NCBI GenBank assembly: GCA_043770215.1
Contig: JAYVIQ010000088.1
Location: 1-26,069, forward strand
DNA length: 26,069 nucleotides
Origin: JAYVIQ01 sp043770215
Lineage (GTDB): Bacteria; Bacteroidota; Bacteroidia; Cytophagales; JAAEPT01
Direction of reading: 5' to 3'
Below are positions 1-7,742 of this stretch, one piece after another. Position 1 is the stretch's first letter. Every line of letters starts with the position of its first letter. Below the pieces are notes generated by a model. The model did not search any database, was not told the origin of the DNA, and saw only the letters and a program-made list of their open reading frames with translations. A program made the position numbers and the translations under genes.

Positions 1-1
1 T

Positions 2-265
2 TTATATCAAACCACAAACATCAATTTGTATGTTGCAATTTTAGGATATGACCTCATAATTGAAACACTTTCAGGCAAATTAAAAATTAAAATTCCAGCT
101 GGAACTCAAAATGAAAAAAAATTTAAATTAAAAGGAAAAGGAATGCCTGCTTATGAAAAAGAAGATGTATTTGGTGACTTTTACCTTACTATTCTAATAC
201 ACATACCAGAAAAACTAACTGATAAACAAAAAGTAATATTTGAAGAATTGAGAGCCATTTCTTGA
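2..265 (+). CDS. DnaJ/CbpA-type chaperone, C-terminal end (partial)
   Basis: The frame is open from base 2 to the TGA at 263-265, so this is the 3' end of a gene that begins outside the window. The product matches the last substrate-binding beta domain of DnaJ/CbpA co-chaperones: a 'LSGKLKIKIPAGTQ' strand pair, then 'KLKGKGMP', then 'GDFYLTILIHIPEKLT' and a short C-terminal helix. Such proteins deliver unfolded clients to DnaK and stimulate its ATPase through an N-terminal J domain, which is not visible here. Compared with my memory of DnaJ/CbpA, about 8 residues are missing between 'NLYV' and 'AILGYDL', where the family has a 'xVPxxxxxA' strand. This could be a lineage variant or an in-frame deletion in a decaying copy. 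The TTG at base 26 is internal and not a start. Confidence 0.75.
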   Translation, partial: LYQTTNINLYVAILGYDLIIETLSGKLKIKIPAGTQNEKKFKLKGKGMPAYEKEDVFGDFYLTILIHIPEKLTDKQKVIFEELRAIS

Positions 266-831
266 GCGATATAATTCTAGCCCCTGACTTTAATCATATC
301 AATAAATTAAAAGAGTAATTATAGAAGTTAGTTGCTAGATCAAAAAATAAAAACTGTATTCCAATCTAAAGTAAAAGTTAAATATGATTCCAAAAGGCTT
401 ATTTATTTATTGAACGTATAATCTAATGAATACATTATGTTCTAAAAACCTGCGAATCATGCAACTTTTATTCATTTTTATACAACAAAAAAACACGTGT
501 AGATTACCACATTTGCAAAATGATACATTGGTGCATACCATAAATAAGTGTAGTATTTCAAACAATATATCAAGAATTCAGACAAGAAATAAAAGCCATA
601 ACATAGGCATAGATTTCACACATAAAAATAGACAAGTGACAGCTTAAATTTTGAATTTATCTACCTAAATTTTTCTTGTTTTTGAAACATCACTACCCTT
701 TAAAAATAAAATGAATTTCATCAGTTGATTTTATTATCAAACACCAACATCCAACAGATGCCTTACTACAAGTTTTAAAAAAGTAACAGGCTCATAATTT
801 ATTTTATTTAATCAAGACAAAAATAACAATC
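266..831. other. Intergenic region without a convincing gene
   Basis: These 566 bases separate the DnaJ-like gene from the L,D-transpeptidase gene. A 73-codon plus-strand frame at 426-647 has no family resemblance, no plausible leader and a composition typical of AT-rich non-coding DNA. The reverse strand of the same stretch is interrupted by stops. I saw no tRNA, strong hairpin with a T-run, or repeat. The segment just before base 832 is A/T-rich like other leaders in this window. Confidence 0.5.
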
Positions 832-2460
832 ATGAAAAACATTCTAGGTATTCTCTATTTTGCTTTGGTTTTAATAAGCTGCAAAAAAGAAAATAAAATT
901 AGTGACTCAACTACTAATACTCATAATTACACAGATTTATTACTTTCTAAATCTGCTATAGATTCCTACTTTAAATCTAATCCAGAAAATGATAAAATCA
1001 TTCAGGAAGTAAATCTATTTTACCAAAACAGAAATTTTCAGTATGCTTGGCTAAACAAAAATGGAATAACCCAAGCAGTGCCTAATTTTCAAAACCAATT
1101 GCTCAATTATAGCACTGATTTTGATGATAAAACTTTCAATAATGCACAATTAGATACCCTAATAACCTTTATGAAAACGAATCAAAATGCTTCTAAACTA
1201 AACAAAGATAAGCAGCAGAAATTAGAACTCATTTTAACAACTACTTTTTTTAAATACTCCCAAAAAGCATTCTCTGGAATAAATAAAAATACAAGACAAT
1301 TGGATTGGTACATTCCAAGGAGCAAAAAAGATTTTCAGGTATTGCTAGACTCTTTGGTTTTAAAAGATGAAAAAGACACAACATACGAACCTGTAAATTT
1401 GTATTATACCAAACTAAAAGAAAAATTAAGACTATACCGCGATATTCAGAAAAAAGGAGGGTTTCCAGCAATAAAATCCAATCATGAATTCCTAACAAAA
1501 ACAGAAGTAGACTCTACCCTACTCCAAGTAAAAAAACGTTTATTTTTATCTGGCGATTTAAAAATAAATGACAACAGCATAATTTATACTAAGGATTTAG
1601 TAAAAGCCGTTTCTAATTTTCAGGAACGTGTTGGTTTGCCCGAAAATGGAAAACTAGACTTTAAGACAATTGCTGAACTGAATAAGACTGTAGATTTTAG
1701 AATTAAGCAAATGTTAGTCAATTTGGAGCGTTTGCGTTGGGTTCCTGTAAACATAGAAAATGATTATTTATTGGTAAATATTCCTGAATATAAATTGCAT
1801 GTTTTTGAAAATAAAAAACTCCTTTGGGAGACCAACGTTGTGGTAGGAAAAGATGCCAAACAAACTAGTATTTTCAAAGGTAATATTTCTAGAATTATTC
1901 TAAATCCATATTGGAATGTTCCTAATAGTATCATTAAAGATGAAATTTTGCCAAAACTAAAACTCAACCCAAATTATTTAGAATTAAATGAAATGGAAGT
2001 AGTTGATGATGATGGCATATTAATAAATCCTGAAACAATCAATTGGAATAATTACTCAGAAAATGTACCATTTATAATTAGACAAAAACCAGGAGAAACT
2101 AATGCTTTGGGCAAAATAAAGTTTCTTTTCCCTAACAACTTTAGCATTTATTTACACGATACACCCTCTAAAGAATTATTTAATCAAACCAAAAGAGATT
2201 TTAGTCACGGGTGCATAAGGATAGAAAACCCTATGAAATTAGCTATGTATTTACTCAGAAATAACAAAAATTGGAATCAAGAGAAGATTGATACTGTTTT
2301 AAAAACAACTACAGAAACTGGTATTTCTATCAAGCCCAATTTACCCGTGTACATTACTTATTTTACTGCCTGGGTTGATATAAATGGCAATCTAAATTTT
2401 AGAAATGATATCTATGGTTTAGATGATCAATTGTCTAAAGAGATTTTTATTGAGAATTAA
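832..2460 (+). CDS. L,D-transpeptidase, YcbB/LdtD family, lipoprotein
   Basis: Predicted peptidoglycan L,D-transpeptidase of 542 residues. These enzymes make 3-3 crosslinks between meso-diaminopimelate residues, or attach other acceptors to stem peptides, in the periplasm. Residues 1-17 form a lipoprotein signal ending in the lipobox LISC (Cys17), so the protein is probably membrane-anchored. A middle helical/scaffold segment precedes a peptidoglycan-binding repeat (about 245-285, 'AVSNFQERVGLPENGKLD'). The YkuD catalytic domain lies at about 305-485 with His442 ('YLHDTP') and the core motif S-H459-G-C461-I-R, where Cys461 is the nucleophile. Size and domain order match the large YcbB-type enzymes rather than short YkuD proteins. 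The ATG at 832 is chosen because it gives the complete signal. It stands alone between two gaps. Confidence 0.93.
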   Translation: MKNILGILYFALVLISCKKENKISDSTTNTHNYTDLLLSKSAIDSYFKSNPENDKIIQEVNLFYQNRNFQYAWLNKNGITQAVPNFQNQLLNYSTDFDDKTFNNAQLDTLITFMKTNQNASKLNKDKQQKLELILTTTFFKYSQKAFSGINKNTRQLDWYIPRSKKDFQVLLDSLVLKDEKDTTYEPVNLYYTKLKEKLRLYRDIQKKGGFPAIKSNHEFLTKTEVDSTLLQVKKRLFLSGDLKINDNSIIYTKDLVKAVSNFQERVGLPENGKLDFKTIAELNKTVDFRIKQMLVNLERLRWVPVNIENDYLLVNIPEYKLHVFENKKLLWETNVVVGKDAKQTSIFKGNISRIILNPYWNVPNSIIKDEILPKLKLNPNYLELNEMEVVDDDGILINPETINWNNYSENVPFIIRQKPGETNALGKIKFLFPNNFSIYLHDTPSKELFNQTKRDFSHGCIRIENPMKLAMYLLRNNKNWNQEKIDTVLKTTTETGISIKPNLPVYITYFTAWVDINGNLNFRNDIYGLDDQLSKEIFIEN

Positions 2461-2563
2461 TCTATGAATTTTATAACACATCTAAAAAGTTATACAACAA
2501 ATAAAACACCTAATGTATAGAACTTTACAAGTGCAAACATCAGAAATTATAAATTAAAACGAA

Positions 2564-3037
2564 ATGGAAATTCAAAAAAAAATAAACGCCTTAAACTCCT
2601 TGATCATAATAAATCATGACCGAATTGAAGGGTACAAAACTGCAGAGGCTGAAGCACAAGAAACAGATTTAAAAATGCTTTTTTCAGATTTAATGGAAAC
2701 TAGTATTCAAAACTGTAAAGAATTGGTTTCAGAAGTAAAAAGACTTGGCGGTACACCAGACGAAGGCACAAGAATTACTGGTAAATTCTTTAGGGTTTGG
2801 ATGGATGTGAAAGCCGCCTTTACAGGTAATGATAAAAAAATGATCTTAGATTCTTGCCAATATGGTGAAAATGTAGCTCTAGAAACATACAAAAATATCT
2901 TAATCCAAGACCGTCTAATCATCAGTCCAGAAGAACAAAGGATATTGAACAAACAGTATGAGTTTTTAAAAGCAGACTACCATAAAATTAAGGTTTTAAT
3001 TACTGAAATTGAACAAGAGAAACGCTTTTCTGAATAA
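2564..3037 (+). CDS. DUF2383 / PA2169-family four-helix-bundle protein
   Basis: A 157-residue, almost entirely helical cytoplasmic protein with no signal peptide. The regular Glu/Lys-rich helices, the N-terminal 'INALNSLIIINHDRIEGYKTA' segment and the 'ILDSCQYGENVALETYKNIL' helix fit the DUF2383 (PA2169-like) ferritin-like family. Members are found near stress and envelope genes in many Proteobacteria and Bacteroidota, but their biochemical role is not established. His and Glu residues sit where a ferritin-like fold would bind metal; I cannot show that they do. The gene is monocistronic. A 173-bp terminal-inverted-repeat element begins only 11 bases after its stop codon and may provide its transcript end. 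Confidence 0.85.
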   Translation: MEIQKKINALNSLIIINHDRIEGYKTAEAEAQETDLKMLFSDLMETSIQNCKELVSEVKRLGGTPDEGTRITGKFFRVWMDVKAAFTGNDKKMILDSCQYGENVALETYKNILIQDRLIISPEEQRILNKQYEFLKADYHKIKVLITEIEQEKRFSE

Positions 3038-3048
3038 ATGAAAATTTT

Positions 3049-3221
3049 TGTGAATATCCGTAATTGTACCAGTAGAGGAATTGATTAGTGATTTTGGACG
3101 AAACCCTATCGGGTCAGGCTCTATGCTTTCGCTTTTTTTGCTGAAAAAGCAACAAAGAGCTCCGCTTCGATCCTTTTCGCAAAAAAAATAATAGGTACTA
3201 GTATCATTGCGGATATTCACA
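3049..3221 (+). repeat. MITE-like element, copy A (173 bp, 26-bp terminal inverted repeats)
   Basis: It starts TGTGAATATCCG and ends with the reverse complement, CGGATATTCACA. The terminal arms (3049-3074 and 3196-3221) match over about 26 bases with a few differences. The interior has two small hairpins: one around CCCTATCGGG and one around GCTTTTTTTGCTGAAAAAGC. No open frame makes sense inside. An inverted copy at 8307-8478 is about 88% identical end to end. Matching terminal repeats, constant length and lack of coding capacity suggest a non-autonomous mobile element. No clean target-site duplication is visible in the AT-rich flanks. Confidence 0.8.
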
Positions 3222-3397
3222 GATATTTTTTATCAAAAGAAGATAAGGTTACTCTACAAATTCAATTTTGAAATTAAAAATAATAGTTAGGTCGTATTCT
3301 ATACTGTTTTTTTACGCATATAGTTTACTTACTTACAAACTAGTATTAGATCATTTAAAGAATCAAACAATTGGAAACTAGATATTTAAATATAAAA

Positions 3398-3826
3398 ATG
3401 ATACAAGATTATTCCAAGATTCTTAACCAACATGTAAAAAATGTATGGGATGGTACAATTGTAAAGGAATCTTGGAATCCGCAAAGTGATTTATTTGGAC
3501 TAGTTTTAACTTTTTTATGTGTTTTGGTAATCACTTCAATAAAAATTGAATTTAAAAGCAATACTGTACAAATAATTAAGTGCAAAATGTTTTTGCATTC
3601 ATACATACCAAAGTTTTTAAATTTTTATAAGTCAATTTCCTTTTTTAAGTGGCAGGCACCCATTTCTATATTAGAAACAATTACAGTCATAACTTTACTT
3701 ATTCTTTTTGCCATTTTTATATTTATCAAAAAAAAAATAACAAAAGCTTTTCTATTTTTCACTTGTACTTCTAAGCTATATTTTGCTGCAAATCTTAGTT
3801 ATAAACTCAGATTTTTAAACAATTAA
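3398..3826 (+). CDS. Hypothetical small membrane protein upstream of mlaE
   Basis: I do not recognise this protein (142 residues from the ATG at 3398; a TTG 27 bases upstream is also open). It has two hydrophobic stretches, around 'LFGLVLTFLCVLVITSI' and 'ITVITLLILFAIFIFI', with Lys-rich segments after each, so it would be a small inner-membrane protein if made. Its stop is 3 bases before the MlaE start, which argues for translational coupling and membership in the transport operon. Against it, the composition (rich in Phe, Ile, Lys, Ser; poor in Gly and acidic residues in the second half) resembles chance translation of AT-rich DNA. It could also be a decayed gene. Treat it as tentative. Confidence 0.4.
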   Translation: MIQDYSKILNQHVKNVWDGTIVKESWNPQSDLFGLVLTFLCVLVITSIKIEFKSNTVQIIKCKMFLHSYIPKFLNFYKSISFFKWQAPISILETITVITLLILFAIFIFIKKKITKAFLFFTCTSKLYFAANLSYKLRFLNN

Positions 3827-3829
3827 GTT

Positions 3830-4588
3830 ATGCAAACCTACATTAGGAATATATTCGAAGAAACAGGGAACTTTTCCATTTTTGCTGGAAGATTTTTTAA
3901 AGAAGTATTTGACCCGCCTTTTCAAATCAACGAATTTTTTAGACAATGCTATGCAATAGGGTATAAATCATTACCATTAGTTGCTATAAATGGTTTCATT
4001 ATAGGATTGGTTTTAACAATTCAATCTAGACCAACCATGACTCAGTTTGGAGCAGAAAGTTGGTTACCAGGTATGGTTTCATTGTCCTTAATTAGAGAAA
4101 TTGCACCAGTAATAACTGCCTTGATTTGTGCTGGTAAAATTGCATCAGGAATTGGTGCGGAATTGGGCTCTATGAAGGTTACTGAACAAATTGATGCCAT
4201 GGAGGTTTCGTCCATAAATCCGTACAAATATTTAGTAGTAACTAGAATTTTAGCAACCACACTAATGGTGCCTATTTTGGTTTTGTTTGCTGATCTTGTA
4301 GGTATTTACGGTGGGTACGTGGGTTACAATGTTCGTGGGAGCATGAGTTTATACCGTTATTTTGCAGAAGTAATAGAGCATTTAGAATTTTTAGATTTAA
4401 TGCCAGCTGTAATAAAAACATACTTTTTTGGATTTTTTATAGGATTAATAGGATGCTACAAAGGTTTTAATGCCAAAAACGGAACTGCAGGTGTAGGACT
4501 AGCTGCTAACCACGCCGTAGTTTCAGCCTCGCTCTCTATTTTTATAATTGATATGTTGGCAGTACAAATAACAGATTTATTTTTTTGA
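3830..4588 (+). CDS. mlaE: MlaE-family ABC transporter permease
   Basis: A 252-residue inner-membrane permease of the MlaE/YrbE family, which moves phospholipids between the inner membrane and an MCE protein in the periplasm. The conserved core is clear: 'FIIGLVLTIQSRPTMTQFGAESWLP', 'SLIREIAPVITALICAGKIASGIGAELGSM', then 'EQIDAMEVSSINPYKYLVVTRILA', the cytoplasmic loop that contacts the ATPase. Further hydrophobic helices follow at about 140-165 and 195-250. Length is typical (250-260). The gene is followed after 4 bases by the MlaF-type ATPase, and then by the MCE protein, which confirms the assignment. No MlaB (STAS), MlaC or MlaA gene is seen in the window. Confidence 0.95.
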   Translation: MQTYIRNIFEETGNFSIFAGRFFKEVFDPPFQINEFFRQCYAIGYKSLPLVAINGFIIGLVLTIQSRPTMTQFGAESWLPGMVSLSLIREIAPVITALICAGKIASGIGAELGSMKVTEQIDAMEVSSINPYKYLVVTRILATTLMVPILVLFADLVGIYGGYVGYNVRGSMSLYRYFAEVIEHLEFLDLMPAVIKTYFFGFFIGLIGCYKGFNAKNGTAGVGLAANHAVVSASLSIFIIDMLAVQITDLFF

Positions 4589-4592
4589 AATT

Positions 4593-5327
4593 ATGAACAA
4601 TAACCCAATCATAACTATCAAAAATCTTTGCAAATCTTTTGGAGAAAATGAAGTGCTCAAAGGCATAAATCTTACTGTAAATAAAGGAGAAGATTTAGTT
4701 ATTCTTGGGCGTTCGGGATCAGGAAAATCTGTTGCAATAAAATGTTTGGTAGGTTTAGTAAAAGCAGATAAAGGCGAAATCCTAGTTTTTGGTACTGATG
4801 TTACCAAAATAAAAAATGAAGAGCTAAATAAAATTAGAGAGAGAATTGGCTTTATGTTTCAAAACGGAGCCTTGTATGATTCAATGTCTGTTCGTCAAAA
4901 TTTAGCTTTCACATTAAAACACCACACCAAAAATTTAACTGAAGATGAAGTTAAAAATAAAATAAACGAAGCATTAGAAAATGTGGGTTTAAAAGAGGCA
5001 ATAGATAAAATGCCCGCAGAATTATCTGGTGGCATGAGAAAAAGAATTGGGCTTGCAAGAACACTAATAATAAATCCAGAAATTATTTTGTATGATGAAC
5101 CCACATCTGGTTTAGACACAATTACTTCAAAAGAAATAAGTGAGCTAATTCTTTCTATTCAAAAAAAATACAAAACAACATCCATAATAATCACACACGA
5201 TATGGCATGTGCAAAAAAAACAAGTAACAGAATTATGATTCTAAAAGATGGTGTCATAAATGCTGAAGGAACGTATGAAGAGTTAGAAAAAAGTAAGGAT
5301 GAATGGGTAAAATCATTCTTTAACTAG
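4593..5327 (+). CDS. mlaF: MlaF-family ABC transporter ATPase
   Basis: A 244-residue ATP-binding subunit that drives the adjacent MlaE permease. Motifs in order: Walker A GRSGSGKS (39-46), a Q-loop region 'MFQNGALYDSMSV' of the type seen in MlaF, the signature LSGGMRKR, Walker B 'IILYDEP', the D-loop 'SGLD', and the switch His in 'IIITHDM'. All catalytic residues are intact. The 4-base gap to mlaE implies co-transcription and coupled translation. There is no Shine-Dalgarno sequence before the ATG, as usual for this phylum. Confidence 0.96.
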   Translation: MNNNPIITIKNLCKSFGENEVLKGINLTVNKGEDLVILGRSGSGKSVAIKCLVGLVKADKGEILVFGTDVTKIKNEELNKIRERIGFMFQNGALYDSMSVRQNLAFTLKHHTKNLTEDEVKNKINEALENVGLKEAIDKMPAELSGGMRKRIGLARTLIINPEIILYDEPTSGLDTITSKEISELILSIQKKYKTTSIIITHDMACAKKTSNRIMILKDGVINAEGTYEELEKSKDEWVKSFFN

Positions 5328-5449
5328 GAAAAAATAGCCCTAAAGTAAAAAATTATCGCGCAGATTTTACAAAAAAATCCTTTTCTACAAGCCCTAAATC
5401 GTAAGTATCTAAGTTCAATGTTAGAATTGGAACAAAAAAAATAAATTTT

Positions 5450-6391
5450 ATGAAAAAATCATCAAATAATGCTTGGAAATTAGGAGTTTTTGTTCTTTTG
5501 GGAGCTACATTATTTGTGGTAGCTGTATATTTTACTGGTAAAAATAAAAACCTATTTACTTCTACTTTTCATATCAAAGCGCTTTTTAAAAACATTAGTG
5601 GATTAAAAATAGGAGACAACGTTCGGTTTTCTGGAATCAATATTGGCACCGTAAAAAATATAGAATTCATTTCAGATTCTACAGTTGTTGTAGATTTAAT
5701 TATAAAAGAAGAAATACATAAATATATAAAAACTGATGCCAGTGCCAGTATTGGATCTGACGGACTAATGGGAGATAAGATATTAACTATATCAGCGGGA
5801 ACTCCATCTAATGCTATTGTAAAAAACAACGCCACTATTGCATCTACATCAGCTTTTGAAATCGAAGATTTGATGAAAGCATTGCGAAAAAGTGTTGATA
5901 ATGCTCAAATTATCACATTGCAACTTTCTGAATTTAGTCAAAAAATCAACAAAGGAAAAGGGGCATTAAATAAGGTTCTAACAGATGAAGAATTTGCAAA
6001 TGGATTGACCAAAACCATTACAAACATACAAACCAGTTCAGACGAATTTGCAACTTTTACTAAAAATATGAACGACAAAAATGGGATTTTATCTCAATTA
6101 TTAACTAATCCAAATTATGCAAAATCTATAGATAAATCTTTATTAAATCTTGAAAGAAGTTCTAATGAACTTGATGTTTTTAGCAAAAAAATAAATAGTG
6201 ATAAAGGCATTCTATCAAAACTAGTTAGCAATGAACGTTTGGCAGTTTCTTTAGATTCAACAATTACAAATATAGAAAAAGGATCTAAAAATTTATTAGA
6301 GATAGAAGAAGCAGCAAAACGCAATCTTTTACTAAGAGGTTTCTTTAGAAAAAAGAAAAAAGCGGAATTTATTAGAGTAACAGTAAATTAG
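5450..6391 (+). CDS. mlaD: MlaD-family MCE-domain protein with long helical C-terminus
   Basis: The lipid-binding MCE component of the Mla-type transporter, 313 residues. An N-terminal membrane anchor (about 11-28, 'LGVFVLLGATLFVVAVYF') tethers it to the inner membrane. The MCE domain follows at about 38-118, with 'LKIGDNVRFSGINIGTVKNI' and 'DGLMGDKILTIS'. Residues 140-285 form a predicted helical region containing three tandem units with an exact 41-residue period (G171, G212 and G253 begin equivalent 'GILSKLV'-like segments). It is much longer than E. coli MlaD (about 180 residues) and resembles the longer MCE proteins of Bacteroidota. A 122-base gap separates it from mlaF; the same strand and functional match still suggest one operon. 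Confidence 0.92.
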   Translation: MKKSSNNAWKLGVFVLLGATLFVVAVYFTGKNKNLFTSTFHIKALFKNISGLKIGDNVRFSGINIGTVKNIEFISDSTVVVDLIIKEEIHKYIKTDASASIGSDGLMGDKILTISAGTPSNAIVKNNATIASTSAFEIEDLMKALRKSVDNAQIITLQLSEFSQKINKGKGALNKVLTDEEFANGLTKTITNIQTSSDEFATFTKNMNDKNGILSQLLTNPNYAKSIDKSLLNLERSSNELDVFSKKINSDKGILSKLVSNERLAVSLDSTITNIEKGSKNLLEIEEAAKRNLLLRGFFRKKKKAEFIRVTVN

Positions 6392-6395
6392 GCAA

Positions 6396-6450
6396 TTAAA
6401 AATCGGGTAACAGCGATACTGAAAACTGGGCAACAGCGGAACTGAAGAAA
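6396..6450 (+). repeat. Short imperfect direct repeat, two ~25-bp units
   Basis: Just after the mlaD stop, two adjacent units read CGGGTAACAGCGATACTGAA and TGGGCAACAGCGGAACTGAA, each followed by an AAAACT-like tail. The G/C-richer units stand out against the AT-rich spacing. Similar low-complexity 'ACTGAAAACTGGG' tracts occur, as far as I recall, in intergenic DNA of other Flavobacteriaceae. No function is evident. Confidence 0.6.
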
Positions 6451-6467
6451 ACTAAAAAATAGATAAT

Positions 6468-6806
6468 ATGAAAAGGTTAAAATTAATTTCAACAAAAACA
6501 ACATCATTGTTTATGTTATTTCTGATGGTAATTTCATTAAGTACCAATGCTCAGATAAACAAAGAAAATACAATGAAAAAAGATTGCTGCATGATGAAAA
6601 ATGGCCAAATGATGGTCATGAAAGATGGAGAAATCATGCCAATGGATAAAAATATGGTAATGAAAAACGGCACAGTATGCACGGTTACTGGTGAATGCAT
6701 TTTGGAAGATGGCACAAAAATGCAAATGGAAGAAGGAGATTGGATGAAGATGAACGGAAAAATTTGTTCTGACAACATGAGAAAATGTAAAAAATGTAAA
6801 GCATAG
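6468..6806 (+). CDS. DUF6799-type Met/Cys-rich exported protein
   Basis: A 112-residue secreted protein. Residues 1-28 form a signal peptide ending near 'STNAQ'. The mature part is very rich in Met, Lys, Asp and Cys and consists of repeating 'MKNG-x-M/V' and 'DG-x-x-M' turns ('MMKNGQMMVMKDGEIMPM', 'MVMKNGTVCTVTGECILEDG'). This is the pattern of DUF6799 proteins of Bacteroidota, whose function is unknown. Seven cysteines fall in the mature chain: a CC pair near its start, two in the middle, and three in the tail (one isolated, then a CKKC pair). Together with the methionines they would suit copper or other soft-metal binding; that is inference from composition only. The ATG at 6468 gives the full signal peptide. 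The gene stands alone. Confidence 0.8.
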   Translation: MKRLKLISTKTTSLFMLFLMVISLSTNAQINKENTMKKDCCMMKNGQMMVMKDGEIMPMDKNMVMKNGTVCTVTGECILEDGTKMQMEEGDWMKMNGKICSDNMRKCKKCKA

Positions 6807-6875
6807 ATTACTGGTATAAAATGCATCATAAAACTATCCGTTTTAACTTAGTTACTAATAAAAATTAGGAGTGCA

Positions 6876-6903
6876 TTGGTTAAAAAAAAACAGTATAATC
6901 TTG
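6876..6903 (+). promoter_or_regulatory. Possible Bacteroidota promoter (TTG / N17 / TAATCTTG)
   Basis: A TTG at 6876-6878 is followed after 17 bases by TAATCTTG (6896-6903), one mismatch from the Bacteroidota -7 consensus TAnnTTTG. If used, transcription would start near 6910, placing the 6955-6996 hairpin inside a roughly 240-base leader of the gene at 7154, or in a separate small RNA. Confidence 0.35.
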
Positions 6904-6954
6904 TGTACATTTTATTCAAAGAGTTTGTGTGAATTAAATACTAATTAAGAAAAT

Positions 6955-6996
6955 CATCATCAATTTATAGAAAACAGCTTTTATAGATTGATGGTG
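6955..6996 (+). other. 15-bp stem-loop in the leader of the gene at 7154
   Basis: CATCATCAATTTATA (6955-6969) pairs with TATAGATTGATGGTG (6982-6996) over all 15 positions if G-T wobbles are allowed, with a 12-base loop. No T-run follows directly, so it is not a standard terminator. It may be an RNA structural element, but no known riboswitch class is recognised. Confidence 0.45.
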
Positions 6997-7153
6997 GTTT
7001 CTTTGAAAAAGCAACGAAGTTAAAAACGATTATTACAGTTTTTCTTAGCTTACTAATTTTTGTACAAAAAAAAAGATTCACAAAAAAAAAATTAAAAATT
7101 AACAAAAAAAGGCAGCTAAATTTTATGAACAAATGTTTTCTTATTGATTAAAA

Positions 7154-7576
7154 ATGAAAAAAACATATTTAAATATTGAACTCGTTTTTGAAAAATTGAC
7201 TGCTTTTGCAACAAAAATTTTAGGGAATTCAATTACTTTCATCCTTGCTCTAATTTTGGTTATATTTTGGTGGGTAACCAATTTGTTTACTTCTAATGAT
7301 GTGCATCAAAATATTGGAGATGTTATTTTTGGAATTACTTTTTTGAGTCTATTTATCATTCAAAAATCATTCAATCGCTATTCGGCTTTAATTCATTTAA
7401 AAATGAATGAATTGATTTCTTCTCACGAACCAGCAAACAATGCTGTAATGGATATGAGTGAAAAAACAGAACAAGAAATTAGAGATATGTCTAAAGAATA
7501 TATAGAAAATCAGAATTTAATTATTAAAGAGTTAGAACAGACCTTAGAGGATATAGATAAAGAAAGCGAAGAATGA
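7154..7576 (+). CDS. Low-affinity iron permease family protein
   Basis: A 140-residue membrane protein of the low-affinity iron permease family (PF04120 type). After a short cytoplasmic N-terminus come two transmembrane helices at about 25-47 ('SITFILALILVIFWWVTNLF') and 58-73 ('VIFGITFLSLFIIQKSFNR'), then the family's conserved 'IHLKMNELISS' segment and an acidic coiled-coil tail. The family takes its name from yeast Fet4. The short bacterial members contain only part of that protein and are not proven transporters, so iron transport should be treated as a label rather than a demonstrated role. The gene stands alone with a long, structured upstream region. Confidence 0.8.
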   Translation: MKKTYLNIELVFEKLTAFATKILGNSITFILALILVIFWWVTNLFTSNDVHQNIGDVIFGITFLSLFIIQKSFNRYSALIHLKMNELISSHEPANNAVMDMSEKTEQEIRDMSKEYIENQNLIIKELEQTLEDIDKESEE

Positions 7577-7742
7577 CACTAATTTAATTAATTCTAATTC
7601 ATATATACCTCTAAAGATGAAGTGTTTGTATTGAATGATGCACAATTAAGTACATTTTACACAGAAAAAATCTTTACTAATTAGTACACAGATTTACCCC
7701 CTAAAAACAAAAAATAATAAAATAACATTAAAAAATTAACTT

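Larger units (their letters stand above)
6807..7153. other. Intergenic region with a hairpin and a possible promoter
   Basis: These 347 bases lie between the DUF6799 gene and the iron-permease-family gene. No coding frame is convincing. They contain a possible promoter (6876-6903) and a 15-bp stem at 6955-6996, listed separately. The last 100 bases are dominated by A-tracts. Confidence 0.5.

Noticed and set aside
426..647. 73-codon plus-strand frame in the first spacer
   Set aside because: No leader, family resemblance or sensible composition; expected by chance in AT-rich DNA.
2996..3220. Minus-strand 74-codon frame across repeat copy A
   Set aside because: It runs through the terminal-inverted-repeat element, is not kept as an open frame in copy B, and overlaps the DUF2383 gene.
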